A DNA stretch of 64,000 nucleotides from CAYZTY01 sp964444665 (GCA_964444665.1 CAYUIE010000004.1:200374-264373), one strand, 5' to 3'. Positions 8,725 through 18,731 are shown, counted from the first letter of the stretch. Numbers and translations: made by a program. Notes: generated by a model from the letters alone, not told the origin.

Positions 8725-9825
8725 TTACGGGCTTATCAGAGGAGGTACACTTTGTCCTTCAAGCCCGATATATTTCTCGCCGCTAAGGCGCCTGCAACCT
8801 TGTTCGGTAATTAAAAAATCATCTTCGATTCGCACACCAAATCTGCCCGGTATATAAACACCCGGCTCAATCGTAACAACCTGTCCGACTTTAAGTTTGC
8901 CCTTAATATTCCCGGATATGACAGGGCCTTCGTGTATCTCAAGTCCTATGCCGTGTCCCGTGCCATGGCCATACACCGGCAAGCCATAAGAGCTGATAAC
9001 CTCTCGCGCCGCCCGGTCAACTTCGTCTATCAACACGCTGGCACGTAACTTATTTATCGCCGCCTGCTGCGCTTCGAGCACGGCTTTATAAGCCTTCGCA
9101 TAAGAACGTGATATTTTTCCAAACGCAAAGCAGCGCGTCATATCGCAACAATATCCATTATAAACTGCCCCCCAGTCGATAAGTATCGGCTGGTTCGCTT
9201 TTAACCTGCTTTGTCCGGGCCGGTGGTGTGGGCGGGATGCGTTGGGGCCGAAGGCAACGACCGGCTCAAAACTGCTGCCTGCTCCTAACTTACTCATCTC
9301 GAAAACAATGATTCCAGCCAGCTCATTTTCCGTCAGACCCAGCCTAACCTGCTTTAACGCCCTGCCCAAAGCCTGCTGGGCAATTTTAGCCGCTTTGCGA
9401 ATGGTCGAAACCTCATAAGAATCCTTGGTTTCCCGAATACTCTCAACCAAACTGCTTGTATTCCTGATGCGCGACTTGGCGCTCCTTTTAAGAGCGATGA
9501 ATACCGCTATGGACGTAGAATCCTCCAGACCAATAATATCTGCCGCCTTGGACTTTTTTATCAGGTCGGCAACCACAGCAATCATCGGTCCTTTTCTCTG
9601 TATAATTTTACACCCGAGACATTCTTTCGTCGCCTGCTCGGTGTATCTGCTATCGGTAACAAGGTACATACTTCGCGGGGTAATTAAGGCCCAGCTATCA
9701 TCACCCAGGAAGCCGGTCAAATAGGTAACATTGGCCGGTTTGGTTACCACCAGCCAGTGCAGATGCTTTTCCCGCAGGCAATCACGAACCAAATTAACGC
9801 GTTTTTTCATTACTCCCGTGCTCAT
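8725..9825 (-). CDS. M24 family Xaa-Pro aminopeptidase-like peptidase
   Basis: 366 residues. This is a pita-bread-fold metallopeptidase that removes residues before proline or cleaves Xaa-Pro dipeptides. The five dinuclear-metal ligands are visible: two Asp in IDWGAVYNGYCCDMTR, His in GHGTGHGIGLEIHEG, Glu in TIEPGVY and Glu in RIEDDF. An N-terminal creatinase-like domain (residues 1-130) precedes the catalytic domain. Two starts are possible, 9825 or 9810, neither with an ideally spaced ribosome binding site. It lies 38 bases upstream of the arabinofuranosidase on the same strand and may be co-transcribed, with no obvious functional link. Confidence 0.88.
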   Translation of the reverse strand: MSTGVMKKRVNLVRDCLREKHLHWLVVTKPANVTYLTGFLGDDSWALITPRSMYLVTDSRYTEQATKECLGCKIIQRKGPMIAVVADLIKKSKAADIIGLEDSTSIAVFIALKRSAKSRIRNTSSLVESIRETKDSYEVSTIRKAAKIAQQALGRALKQVRLGLTENELAGIIVFEMSKLGAGSSFEPVVAFGPNASRPHHRPGQSRLKANQPILIDWGAVYNGYCCDMTRCFAFGKISRSYAKAYKAVLEAQQAAINKLRASVLIDEVDRAAREVISSYGLPVYGHGTGHGIGLEIHEGPVISGNIKGKLKVGQVVTIEPGVYIPGRFGVRIEDDFLITEQGCRRLSGEKYIGLEGQSVPPLISP

Positions 9826-9887
9826 CCTTCTTAAAGTGAATTAATACCAGAATATGTGAAAAAATAAAGTTTTTTAGTCCCCCAAAT

Positions 9888-9916
9888 TTGCTTTTAGCCC
9901 ATTTTATTATTATCTT
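9888..9916 (+). promoter_or_regulatory. putative promoter of the 9.9-10.1 kb small RNA
   Basis: TTGCTT (9888-9893), a 17-base spacer and TATCTT (9911-9916). It lies about seven bases before the first strong hairpin of the candidate RNA. Confidence 0.4.
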
Positions 9917-9922
9917 TAACAC

Positions 9923-10104
9923 GACAACGGCAAAAGAGGGCATTTAGGACGAACAAATAAGTTGCCTGCATTCCTAATCTGGACCCTCTTTAATGAAACA
10001 AAGACTGCATTGATTGGTCGCCTATTCCGGTGTTTTCCGCAAGGGGGAAGTTTTTCTGAGTCTGGTTTTTAAAGGACGACCTTCAAAAGGCCGTCCTTCT
10101 TTTT
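9923..10104 (+). ncRNA. candidate small RNA or rhomboid leader
   Basis: About 182 nucleotides of gene-free sequence with marked structure. AAAGAGGG (9933-9940) pairs with CCCTCTTT (9984-9991), and inside it TTAGGA pairs with TCCTAA. AGACT (10002-10006) can pair with AGTCT (10059-10063), enclosing a TTTTCC/GGGGGAA hairpin. A strong terminator closes the element. No ORF with a ribosome binding site fits. It could be an independent small RNA or a leader of the rhomboid gene that starts 76 bases later. It is the size of 6S RNA but lacks pairing between its two ends. Confidence 0.5.
10072..10104 (+). terminator. intrinsic terminator
   Basis: Arms AAGGACGACCTT and AAGGCCGTCCTT pair with one mismatch around a three-base loop, followed by CTTTTT. 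It is a strong plus-strand terminator between the M24 peptidase and the rhomboid gene, closing the candidate small RNA. Confidence 0.8.
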
Positions 10105-10180
10105 ATGGCTTGTCTGACCAACTATCCGCCATTACAATACTCCATAATTAAGCAATTTTCTTGTCGCAGGGATTAACATT

Positions 10181-11365
10181 ATGCTACCAATTCGCACGAG
10201 TGTAAGGCCTTATCGCACACCATACGCAAATTATGCCCTGATTATCGCTAACATATTTATCTTCCTGGTAAGCTACTGGCCCCATCAGGTCAGGATGGGC
10301 CAGCACATTATTCAAGAGCCGCTTCGGGCCTGGGCTGAGGGATTTATGCTTCATCCGAGTCGGCCTTATTTATGGCAGTTCGTAAGCTATGCTTTCCTGC
10401 ACGGCAGCCTGATACACATAATTGGCAATATGTATTTCCTCTATTTTTTCGGTAACAGCGTTAACGACAAGCTCGGCCATATCGGCTATTTATGCTTTTT
10501 CCTTGGTGGGGCGGTTTTTGCCGGTCTTGGACACAGTTTGCTCCACACAAATCCGGTCCTTGGGGCAAGCGGTGCGGTCGCAGCCGTTACCGGTGCCTAC
10601 GTGGTCCTGTTCCCCCAGAGCGTTATTACCGTATTATACTGGTTCTTCTTCATTGGAACGATGGAGTTTTCAGCACTGTATTTTATTATTCTCAAGCTGA
10701 TTTTCTGGGATAATATACTCGAGCCCAAATTCTCTCCCGACGCCATCGCTTATGACGCGCACCTTGCCGGCTATGGATTTGGAATCGGCGCTGTCATACT
10801 GCTGTTGGCAACAGGCTTAGTTACCACAAGTGGATTCGACCTGTTGTCTATGCTCAAGCGGTGGAATCGGCGCCGTCATTATCGTGACGTTGTTTCCAAT
10901 GGCTATGACCCGTTTTCAGGTCGTACAGTTAAACCGATAAAGGTCAGGGAGATTGAAAAGACACCGGAACAAAAGGCTCAGGAAAGCAGGATTTTGGAAC
11001 TTCGCAGCCGCATTACCGACTTCATTGAACAGGATAATCTGGCGACGGCATCACAGATATATCTGGAGCTTATGGCAATCGACGACCAACAGGTACTGCC
11101 CAGGAAGCAATTACTGGATATTGCCAATCAACTTATGGCTGACAGTATGTATGCCGAATCGGCCAAAGCCTATGAACAGTTCTTAAGTCATTATGGAAAT
11201 TACGAATACATCGAGCAGGTCCAGCTTATGCTCGGTATATTGTACTGCCGTTACCTTCAGCAGCCCGGCCCGGCTATAAAGTACCTAAAAGCCTCCTGCG
11301 AAAAACTTACGGACCCGGGACAACGGAAAATGTGCGAGGATGAGCTTCAACGCCTGAAAAGCTGA
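10181..11365 (+). CDS. rhomboid family intramembrane serine protease with C-terminal helical repeat region
   Basis: 394 residues. Rhomboids cleave membrane proteins within or next to their transmembrane helix. The catalytic Ser130 lies in VLGASGAVAA and His194 in YDAHLAGYGFG; the HxxIGNMYFLYFFG loop around residues 79-91 supplies the oxyanion-side residues. About six membrane spans occupy residues 15-220. The last 140 residues are soluble and look like TPR-type helical hairpins (LDIANQLMADSMYAESAKAY), an addition seen in planctomycete rhomboids. The start follows an AGGG ribosome binding site. Substrates are unknown. Confidence 0.9.
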   Translation: MLPIRTSVRPYRTPYANYALIIANIFIFLVSYWPHQVRMGQHIIQEPLRAWAEGFMLHPSRPYLWQFVSYAFLHGSLIHIIGNMYFLYFFGNSVNDKLGHIGYLCFFLGGAVFAGLGHSLLHTNPVLGASGAVAAVTGAYVVLFPQSVITVLYWFFFIGTMEFSALYFIILKLIFWDNILEPKFSPDAIAYDAHLAGYGFGIGAVILLLATGLVTTSGFDLLSMLKRWNRRRHYRDVVSNGYDPFSGRTVKPIKVREIEKTPEQKAQESRILELRSRITDFIEQDNLATASQIYLELMAIDDQQVLPRKQLLDIANQLMADSMYAESAKAYEQFLSHYGNYEYIEQVQLMLGILYCRYLQQPGPAIKYLKASCEKLTDPGQRKMCEDELQRLKS

Positions 11366-11417
11366 ACGGTGGAATTCTGCCTGCCGAGGAAGACGGCAGA
11401 ACTATAAATATAATGAT

Positions 11418-11446
11418 TTGACAACACCGGCTGGAGGTGTTAATCT
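11418..11446 (+). promoter_or_regulatory. sigma-70-like promoter for the SH3 protein gene
   Basis: TTGACA (11418-11423), a 17-base spacer and TAATCT (11441-11446), about 65 bases before the ATG at 11512. The spacing is optimal. Confidence 0.65.
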
Positions 11447-11511
11447 GCAGCACGAGAAATTGTTGTGGAAATGAAAGGCTTAATAACACTTTCTTTTTCG
11501 GGAGAAATGAA

Positions 11512-12696
11512 ATGCGTGCTCGCGTAATCCTTTTGCTCATAACAATTACAGTTCTGCTCGAAGGCGTTTCTCCGGCCCAGGAACCTGCCGATGTAAATTT
11601 GCCTGCTGTGCCGTATGTTGCCGAGATAACGGGCTCAAATATAAACACCCGCTCGGGGCCCGGTATGAACTATTATCGATGCGGCAAACTCAGCAAGCCC
11701 GACAGAGTAACAGTTGTCGGGCACAAATCCGGCTGGTCCAGCATTGTTCCTCCGCCCGGCAGTTTTTCCTGGATATCAAAACAATATCTAAAAACTGATC
11801 CAAAGAACCCAATCCTCGGCGTCGTTACGGCAGACGAGGTGCGCGTCTGGGCCGGTTCTGCACTTGTTGAGCCAATACACTCTGCAAGTCTGCAAATAAA
11901 ACTCAACATCGGCCAGACTGTCGCGCTAACGGGAGAAGAAAAAAGCGGCTATTGTAAAATTGTCCCGCCTGAAGGCGCCTATTTATGGGTAAGCACACAA
12001 TACACAAGATATCTCAATCCCCTCGATGATATAGAAATTAAATATGCAGAACCGCAACCCACCTATGAAGTTCCTGAGCTTAAGCCGGAACCTGGGCCAC
12101 AACCAAAGGAAACTCCCCCAACAATACATCAGCCCGAGGATAAAATACTTAAGAAATACTATGATCTTGAGAAACAGATCGAGGCCGAGCGAGAAAAACC
12201 TGTAACCGAACAGGATTACGGCAGTATTAAAGAGGCTCTTACCGAAATTGTCAACAAGGCAAACAGCCACAAGGCCGGTCGCTATGCCAAGTTCCAGCTC
12301 GAACGTATAAACCGTTTTGAGATTGCACGCAATGCAAGCGAGAAGATTCAAGTGCAGGACAAGCAACTGGCCCAGTTAAGAGAAGAGATTCGAAAGGCCG
12401 GTCAGGACCGGCTGGCACAGGTGCGGGACCTCGGTAGATTCACGGTGATTGGGCAGCTTCGCCCCTCACAGGTTTATAACCTTCAATCAGGCCTGAAACG
12501 GTATCTGCTGCTCGATGAAAGTCAAAAGGTGCTTTGCTATAGCCAACCGGCTGATGAGGCACAAGGCATTGATCTAACCAGCCTTATGAACTCCAAGGTT
12601 GGCCTGGTCGGACGGATAAAAACCGACCCTCAGTGCAGTGTACCTTTAGTAATATTTAACCAGATCGAGCGAATAATCACCTCAGAAATAAAGTAG
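11512..12696 (+). CDS. secreted protein with two bacterial SH3 domains and a coiled coil
   Basis: 394 residues, starting at 11512 where GGAGAAATGAA precedes the ATG; a longer frame upstream lacks support. Residues 1-22 are a signal peptide (RVILLLITITVLLEG...AQ). An SH3b domain follows (SNINTRSGPGMNYY, about residues 35-90), then a second, degenerate one (about 100-155). Next come a proline/glutamate-rich linker and a coiled coil of about 110 residues, and a small beta-rich C-terminal domain. SH3b domains usually bind peptidoglycan or mediate envelope protein contacts. The function is unknown; it probably sits in the periplasm. Confidence 0.75.
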   Translation: MRARVILLLITITVLLEGVSPAQEPADVNLPAVPYVAEITGSNINTRSGPGMNYYRCGKLSKPDRVTVVGHKSGWSSIVPPPGSFSWISKQYLKTDPKNPILGVVTADEVRVWAGSALVEPIHSASLQIKLNIGQTVALTGEEKSGYCKIVPPEGAYLWVSTQYTRYLNPLDDIEIKYAEPQPTYEVPELKPEPGPQPKETPPTIHQPEDKILKKYYDLEKQIEAEREKPVTEQDYGSIKEALTEIVNKANSHKAGRYAKFQLERINRFEIARNASEKIQVQDKQLAQLREEIRKAGQDRLAQVRDLGRFTVIGQLRPSQVYNLQSGLKRYLLLDESQKVLCYSQPADEAQGIDLTSLMNSKVGLVGRIKTDPQCSVPLVIFNQIERIITSEIK

Positions 12697-12718
12697 AACA
12701 AAGCCGATTAAGACAGCA

Positions 12719-15700
12719 TTAGTTCCGCCCGGGACTCTTGCCCGTCGCGGCGGGCTTGCTTCCGAGAATTCCGAGTGTTTGCTTGATTACGGGCAGAGTC
12801 GTAATTTCTATTTCCGCGTCGTTAAAATGACCGGCGACCTTCATTTCGATGGCTGCCGGTGCCAGGCCCTCTGCAAGCGAGTCAAGCAATGAAGGTTCAG
12901 CCTCAAACCGCGAGCCACTGGCGGTAAAACTTAAATCAACGTTCTTGCTCAATAAATCCATTCGGCCGGAACCCCGAAAACAGAAAACCTTGCCCTGTAT
13001 ATCAATCTCCTTTAGAAGCAACTGGTTTTGTTTGATATAAGAATCAATAAACATATTCTCAAAGGCAAAATCGCCGGGCGCAGTCAATTTGAGCACGGAA
13101 AGCATTTTAGCCAGAATGGACAGTCTGCCGACCTGCATATCACGGATGCTGAGCTGAAGCCTGCCCGTGCGAGCCGAATCATCTCCCGACAGACCGAGAA
13201 CAGACAGCGAGCCACTCATTCGCCCACTTGTATATTCGTGGTCGTGGTTCTCATCGCCGGGCTGTTGCATCAGGAATTTTTTGAGGTCTATATTCTCAAA
13301 GCCGAGCCAGGCATTGTAACCCAAAGCACCTTCGGTCAATTGCCTAAGTTCGAAATCAGCTGTAACTCTGCCGTCGTAACAATCAGCAACAAAGTTTCTG
13401 GCTGTCCAGGTTCCTTCATCAGGGTCGTAATTAATCCTGGTTTTAGCTCTTGATAAAGGTCTGCCTTTAATTGTAAGCTCTTCTGCGCGCAAACTTACAT
13501 CGGCCCTTGAAAAACCGAGACCTTCAAGATACAGCCATTTCATATCCAACACTCCATCCAGCCGATTTATAATTCCCTCAGGTCCGAAGGCACAATCCTT
13601 TAATATCACCTTACCAGAAAAATCAACGCAATCTCGTCCGCCATCGGCTTTAAATATCTTCAGACTCTCAACGTCCAAATCAAACCGCCCCGAGGGAGAA
13701 ATATCTTCATAAACATTCGGCACAACAACATCAAGAACCGCCTCAAGCCGCCGGTCGAAAGGAATATTTTGAGCGTAAAAATTAAACTCTCCCGCTTGAA
13801 AATCCTCATCGCCCAGATCAAGCCGGCCGTTTAGTTTTAACTCTGCCGTATCTTGCCCCGGCAGTATCAGACCTGACGCAACAGCCGTAATATCATTCAA
13901 ATAGATGCCTTCCTTCGTTATTGTCAAAGTTCCCTTCAGGCCTTTAAGCGGATAAGAAAATTTTTCAAAATTGATATTGTTTCCGAAACAATTAACGATA
14001 ATCCTGTACGCAGGACAATCAGCTGGGGCATTATGATTTAACTCGGCCGATATGTTTAATCTGCCTTGCCCTTTCAATTTTGCAAGCACCTTGGCCGGAC
14101 CTTTAGAAAGGACGCGAACCAAATTATCGTTAATCTCCAGTTCCTCCGCTCTCAAAAGCAGACAATAGCCGATTTTTTCATCCTCCAGAGCACGAGGCCA
14201 GACTCTGCCGCTCAGCGAGATACTACTTGTGCCGCAACGGCCCGTCAGCTCTTCAATCTGCAGCAGCTCATCGGTAACAATCGCCCTGCCGGTTACATCT
14301 GTAGCGGAAACTTGTGCCATAGGTAAAGGAAATGTATCGGAGCTGATTTTCTCAGCATCAAGTGTTACGTTGGCAATATATTCAACGGCATCTTCTTTCA
14401 CTTCAGAGTTAAATACCTCAGCCTCTACATTGATAAAACCATCAACCTCAAACTGCTCATAGAATCGCCTCTGGTGCTCAGGCAAAGCCGCCTTTAACAT
14501 CGAGTCAATAAGAATATGCTCGGCATTAATCTGAATATCGTACTTCGGCCGGTCGGTGCGAAGTCCTGAAATTTCTCCATTGAAAGTTATCTGCCGGGAT
14601 TCATACATCGAAGTAACACTGGAAATCCGTGCCGTGTCGTTTCCAATGGAAAATCGGCCGGACAGATTTTTCAGCGGGTAGGGAAAATGCACATATTGAG
14701 CACTGCCCCCAAGTAACTCAGCCGCCAGAGTGTGTTTCCGCCGACCTCCGGGCTGGTTGATAAAACTGTAGTCTATTCGCACAGCGCCGCTCGGAGAAAA
14801 AGTGTTCCAGAACTTCTTTTGTCTGCCGCTAAGAGCCCGATAAAGCTCATCATCCAAAGGTACATTCCGGCCGGCAATCTGAATTTGGCATTCCCAGTTT
14901 GGGCCAAAATTCTTTGAGTAACCGCTAATAACAATTTCGTGGTCGCCATTTTTGCCGCGAAGACTGTTAAGAACAGCACTATTCGCTGTAAAATCTACGG
15001 AACCTTTCAGGCCGTCAATCTTATACGGGAATCCTTCATGGCAGAAAGAAACACCCCTGCAAACAAGCCTGCCCAGACAGTCCGTCTCCGAAAGCCCGTC
15101 AAGCCTGCCTTCCGCTATTAGCTCAATATCCACAAGGCCATTCGGATTGTACTGAGATAAAAATCTCTTTACAGATGGGCTAAACTCCTCCAAAAGCAGC
15201 CTATTGTACACAACTGCTTCTGCCATAGGCTCAGAGGTAAAAAGTAAATTATTAATTCTTGCCTGCACCTCGAAGCTGCCTTTCGCCGCCAAGTCATTCA
15301 AGGTCCCTGCTATACTAATCTGTGTATTTTGACCCAACTGTCCATTGAGTTTTTTCACATAGATATTATCCTCATTGTACTCAAGCTCCACATTTAGATT
15401 ACTCAGATTCCATAGGTTATCGAATGCGGGCAGGCGCAGTGATAAAAGTCCGCCTTGTAAAACAATCCTGCTACGTTCGCCACAAAGCCAGTATCCCCTA
15501 AGGTTGCCGAGCCGGCCGTCAGACAAATCGGTCGTTGTTATGCTGAGGTTATATTGCTGTTTAGAATGTGCCTGTGAAAACTCTGCCTTGATGTCAAGCG
15601 AAAGAATTTCTTCCACGCCATCGTTCACCTGTGGAGAGACCCTGCTACATTTAACTTTTCCTTTTTTAACAATTACAGCAGGCCACTTAGATGATATACG

Positions 15701-16129
15701 GTCTGCCCGAGGTGTTTTCAAACATTCGATGTTCCATCTGCCTGAGTCTGTGTCATACTGAGCATTCAGCATTAAATCTTCGACAGTAATCTCTTTCAAA
15801 CGCGGCCGTAAAGTCAGCAAACTCGCGGCCTTGAAACGAACATTTACAGTACGCGCCTCAAGGATGGTGTTGTCGTACTTTTCCAGCCGGCCCGGTTTAA
15901 TCAGCAGCTCATCAATTCTTACCGTCCCGTTGAGGTGAAAATCCACCCCTTCCAATATCACTTCTGCTGTGGTCAACTCCTGGATTTGTCTTACTGCTAT
16001 CGGAAGCAGCAGTTTATTGCCGGCGTGGTTATAAAGCCACCATAGACAAACAGCGATACCAAGGCACGAAACCAGCCAAATAAAGGAAACTTTTTTAAGC
16101 CTTAGCGGCATCCCAAAACCATCCCTCAT
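12719..16129 (-). CDS. AsmA-like / TamB-related giant envelope protein
   Basis: 1136 residues. One N-terminal membrane anchor (FIWLVSCLGIAVCLWWLY, about residues 14-32) is followed by about 1100 residues of repeating beta-strand segments (many G-x-L/V-x-hydrophobic units such as ITVEDLMLNAQYD and SGRVWPRALEDE). This is the layout of AsmA-like proteins, now thought to form long hydrophobic grooves that carry phospholipids between membranes. An AsmA-like C-terminal region (SGRMSGSLSVLGLSGD..., about 970-1110) is recognisable. The start may be 16129 or 16111 (MPLRLKK). It lies 26 bases downstream of purD on the same strand, probably as passive co-transcription. Confidence 0.7.
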   Translation of the reverse strand: MRDGFGMPLRLKKVSFIWLVSCLGIAVCLWWLYNHAGNKLLLPIAVRQIQELTTAEVILEGVDFHLNGTVRIDELLIKPGRLEKYDNTILEARTVNVRFKAASLLTLRPRLKEITVEDLMLNAQYDTDSGRWNIECLKTPRADRISSKWPAVIVKKGKVKCSRVSPQVNDGVEEILSLDIKAEFSQAHSKQQYNLSITTTDLSDGRLGNLRGYWLCGERSRIVLQGGLLSLRLPAFDNLWNLSNLNVELEYNEDNIYVKKLNGQLGQNTQISIAGTLNDLAAKGSFEVQARINNLLFTSEPMAEAVVYNRLLLEEFSPSVKRFLSQYNPNGLVDIELIAEGRLDGLSETDCLGRLVCRGVSFCHEGFPYKIDGLKGSVDFTANSAVLNSLRGKNGDHEIVISGYSKNFGPNWECQIQIAGRNVPLDDELYRALSGRQKKFWNTFSPSGAVRIDYSFINQPGGRRKHTLAAELLGGSAQYVHFPYPLKNLSGRFSIGNDTARISSVTSMYESRQITFNGEISGLRTDRPKYDIQINAEHILIDSMLKAALPEHQRRFYEQFEVDGFINVEAEVFNSEVKEDAVEYIANVTLDAEKISSDTFPLPMAQVSATDVTGRAIVTDELLQIEELTGRCGTSSISLSGRVWPRALEDEKIGYCLLLRAEELEINDNLVRVLSKGPAKVLAKLKGQGRLNISAELNHNAPADCPAYRIIVNCFGNNINFEKFSYPLKGLKGTLTITKEGIYLNDITAVASGLILPGQDTAELKLNGRLDLGDEDFQAGEFNFYAQNIPFDRRLEAVLDVVVPNVYEDISPSGRFDLDVESLKIFKADGGRDCVDFSGKVILKDCAFGPEGIINRLDGVLDMKWLYLEGLGFSRADVSLRAEELTIKGRPLSRAKTRINYDPDEGTWTARNFVADCYDGRVTADFELRQLTEGALGYNAWLGFENIDLKKFLMQQPGDENHDHEYTSGRMSGSLSVLGLSGDDSARTGRLQLSIRDMQVGRLSILAKMLSVLKLTAPGDFAFENMFIDSYIKQNQLLLKEIDIQGKVFCFRGSGRMDLLSKNVDLSFTASGSRFEAEPSLLDSLAEGLAPAAIEMKVAGHFNDAEIEITTLPVIKQTLGILGSKPAATGKSPGRN

Positions 16130-16155
16130 GCCAAGGCTGCTGAAGATCTTGTGTG

Positions 16156-17427
16156 TTATCTTTTTAGCGCCTTCTCGGCAATATCATGACGATAATACGC
16201 CTCGTCAAACTTTATTTTCGCTACGGCATCGTAGGCCGTGTCCTTTGCTTCCCTCACGGTCGCACCGAGAGCGGTTACACCAAGGACCCTGCCTCCCGCA
16301 GTAACAATTTCTCCATCTTTTTTAGCCGTGCCGGCGTGGAAAACCACGACATTCTTCATCGCCGATGCTTCATCAAGTCCGGTTATAACCTTGCCTTTTT
16401 TGTAATCACCGGGATAGCCTCCGGAGGCCATTACTACACAAACTGCAGTTTTGCTATCCCATTGAAGTGTAATCTTGTCCAACCGGGCTTGGCACACCGC
16501 CAGCATAACCTCGAGCAAATCACTTTTAAGTCGCGTCAAAATCGGTTGAGTCTCAGGGTCTCCGAAACGCACATTGAACTCGAGCACTCTCGGGCCACCT
16601 GCTGTAATCATAAGGCCCACATACAACACGCCTTTGTAAGGCGTGCCGCTACGATTCATCCCGTCAATTGTGGGCACCAGAATTTCACGCGTAATCTGCT
16701 TCATCAATTGCTCGGTTACTACCGGAGCCGGGCTGTAGGCTCCCATACCGCCGGTATTCGGGCCGGTATCACCATCGCCTATGGGCTTATGGTCCTGCGA
16801 GCTTTCCATCACATAGATATTTCGCCCGTCCACAAACGCCAGTATCGAGGCCTCTTCACCCAGCAACTTATCCTCAACAACCACTTCCTCCCCGGCCGGG
16901 CCGAATATTTTGGCACACATTATCTGTTCCGCCGCCAGAATCCCGTCGGAAGGCTCATCACACACAAAAACGCCTTTGCCTTTTGCAAGACCGGCCGCTT
17001 TTATGACTACCGCTTCGTCCCTGCTGGCGATGTAAGCTTTCGCATCTTCAAATCTGTCAAAAATTCTCGCTTCAGCAGTAGGGATAGAGTTTGCGCGCAT
17101 AATCTGCTTTGAGAAGGACTTGTTCGCCTCAAGCTGTGCGGCCCTCGCCGTCGGGCCGAACGCCATTACTCCCGCTGCCTCGAAGGCATCAACAATACCG
17201 GCGGCAAGCGGTTCTTCAGAACCGACCACCACCAGCTCAACATTCTGCTGACGAACAAAATCTACCAATTTATCTATCTCGCCGGCGGCTATATCCACGT
17301 TGGTTCCGCATTGAGCTGTACCGGGATTACCCGGAGCAATATAAAGTTTGCCGAGATTCTCTGACTGGGCCAACTTCCAGGCCAAAGCATGCTCCCGACC
17401 TCCGCTACCCACTAATAGAACGTCCAT
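16156..17427 (-). CDS. purD: phosphoribosylamine--glycine ligase PurD
   Basis: 423 residues, the usual monofunctional length. Catalyses ATP-dependent joining of glycine to phosphoribosylamine in purine synthesis. The N-terminus (VLLVGSGGREHALAWKLAQS) is the family signature, and the ATP-grasp region includes KAAGLAKGKGVFV and EFNVRFGDPETQ. The gene diverges from gap across about 230 bases and heads toward the AsmA-like gene. Other purine genes are not adjacent, apart from purA 26 kb away. Confidence 0.96.
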   Translation of the reverse strand: MDVLLVGSGGREHALAWKLAQSENLGKLYIAPGNPGTAQCGTNVDIAAGEIDKLVDFVRQQNVELVVVGSEEPLAAGIVDAFEAAGVMAFGPTARAAQLEANKSFSKQIMRANSIPTAEARIFDRFEDAKAYIASRDEAVVIKAAGLAKGKGVFVCDEPSDGILAAEQIMCAKIFGPAGEEVVVEDKLLGEEASILAFVDGRNIYVMESSQDHKPIGDGDTGPNTGGMGAYSPAPVVTEQLMKQITREILVPTIDGMNRSGTPYKGVLYVGLMITAGGPRVLEFNVRFGDPETQPILTRLKSDLLEVMLAVCQARLDKITLQWDSKTAVCVVMASGGYPGDYKKGKVITGLDEASAMKNVVVFHAGTAKKDGEIVTAGGRVLGVTALGATVREAKDTAYDAVAKIKFDEAYYRHDIAEKALKR

Positions 17428-17560
17428 TAGCTCTCCTCAATTCTGCTTATTTGTTAATTATCAACTGCCAGTGAGCAAACAATCTAACACAACCGACCGC
17501 CCCGCTCAAGTTTTCTATCCCAAAAGATTTTACAACATCCCAAAACCGGTTATAAATTGC

Positions 17561-17589
17561 TTGACAACAATGCAGGCTGCCAATAAATT
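17561..17589 (+). promoter_or_regulatory. strong sigma-70-like promoter for gap
   Basis: Perfect TTGACA (17561-17566), a 17-base spacer and TAAATT (17584-17589). It precedes the gap ATG by about 70 bases. Confidence 0.75.
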
Positions 17590-17658
17590 GTTGCTTCTGT
17601 TTTTTAGTAAAGAAAATAACAAATAGCCTTATTTGCAGTCAAAAAAAGGAGGTATCCA

Positions 17659-18672
17659 ATGGCGGTCAAAGTTGGAATCAATGGTTTCGGGAGAATCGGA
17701 AGAGCTGTTACAAGAATCATTATGGAGCGAAAAGGCGCTCTGGACCTCGTAGCGGTTAACGACCTTTCAGACGCTAAGGTCTTGTCGCATCTATTCAAGT
17801 ACGACTCGGTAATGGGCCCCTGGAACGGCACGGTTGAGGTCAAAGGTGACCAGCTTGTGATTAACGGCAAGGCCATCAAGGTCCTGGCGGTACGCAATCC
17901 TGCCGAGCTGCCCTGGAAGGATATGGGCGTTGAGATCGTGGTTGAATCGACAGGCATATTCCGAACACTCAGCTCGCCTAAAGGTGGATACGGCGACCAC
18001 CTCAAAGCCGGAGCAAAAAAAGTGGTGCTGACCGTGCCGGCCAAAGATGATATAGAGGCCACAATCGTTTTGGGCGTTAATGATGAGATCCTGACCGCCA
18101 AGACACAATACGTCTCGAACGCAAGCTGTACTACAAATTGCCTGGCGCCCGTGGCAAAGGTCCTCAACGACTCATTCGGCATTAAGACCGGACTGATGAC
18201 CACTATTCACGCCTACACCAACGACCAACGCGTTGCAGATATGATTCATAAAGACCTTCGCCGTGCCCGTGCCGCAGCAGTCAATATTATCCCGACTACC
18301 ACCGGTGCCGCAAAGGCCATCGGCAAAGTAATTCCCCAGCTCGACGGTAAACTCGACGGCCTCGCCATTCGCGTTCCGGTCCCGGTCGGCAGCGTTGTGG
18401 ATTTGGCAGCAGAGCTTGAAAAAGATGCTACCGTCGATTCGGTCAACGCAGCCATGAAGGCAGCCGCCGATGGACCAATGAAGGGTATTCTTGTCTACTG
18501 CGACGAACCGATAGTCAGCAGTGACATTATCAAAAATCCGGCTTCAAGCATTTTTGATTCACTGTGCACGATAGTTAAAGGCGATATGGTTAAAGTTCTC
18601 AGTTGGTACGATAATGAGTGGGGTTATTCGTGCCGGACAGTCGATATTATGGAAAAGTTGGCAAAGATGTAA
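17659..18672 (+). CDS. gap: type I glyceraldehyde-3-phosphate dehydrogenase
   Basis: 337 residues. Oxidative phosphorylation of glyceraldehyde 3-phosphate with NAD. NAD-binding INGFGRIGR is at residues 7-15; the catalytic Cys157 lies in SNASCTTNCLAP. An excellent ribosome binding site (AAAGGAGG) and a near-perfect promoter suggest high expression. It heads a plus-strand glycolysis/pentose phosphate run with pgk and rpe. Confidence 0.97.
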   Translation: MAVKVGINGFGRIGRAVTRIIMERKGALDLVAVNDLSDAKVLSHLFKYDSVMGPWNGTVEVKGDQLVINGKAIKVLAVRNPAELPWKDMGVEIVVESTGIFRTLSSPKGGYGDHLKAGAKKVVLTVPAKDDIEATIVLGVNDEILTAKTQYVSNASCTTNCLAPVAKVLNDSFGIKTGLMTTIHAYTNDQRVADMIHKDLRRARAAAVNIIPTTTGAAKAIGKVIPQLDGKLDGLAIRVPVPVGSVVDLAAELEKDATVDSVNAAMKAAADGPMKGILVYCDEPIVSSDIIKNPASSIFDSLCTIVKGDMVKVLSWYDNEWGYSCRTVDIMEKLAKM

Positions 18673-18731
18673 CGAGTAAGCAAGTGAAGCTGAAGGACTA
18701 ATCGAGAAATTTACGGAAGGCAGTAAAGTTT

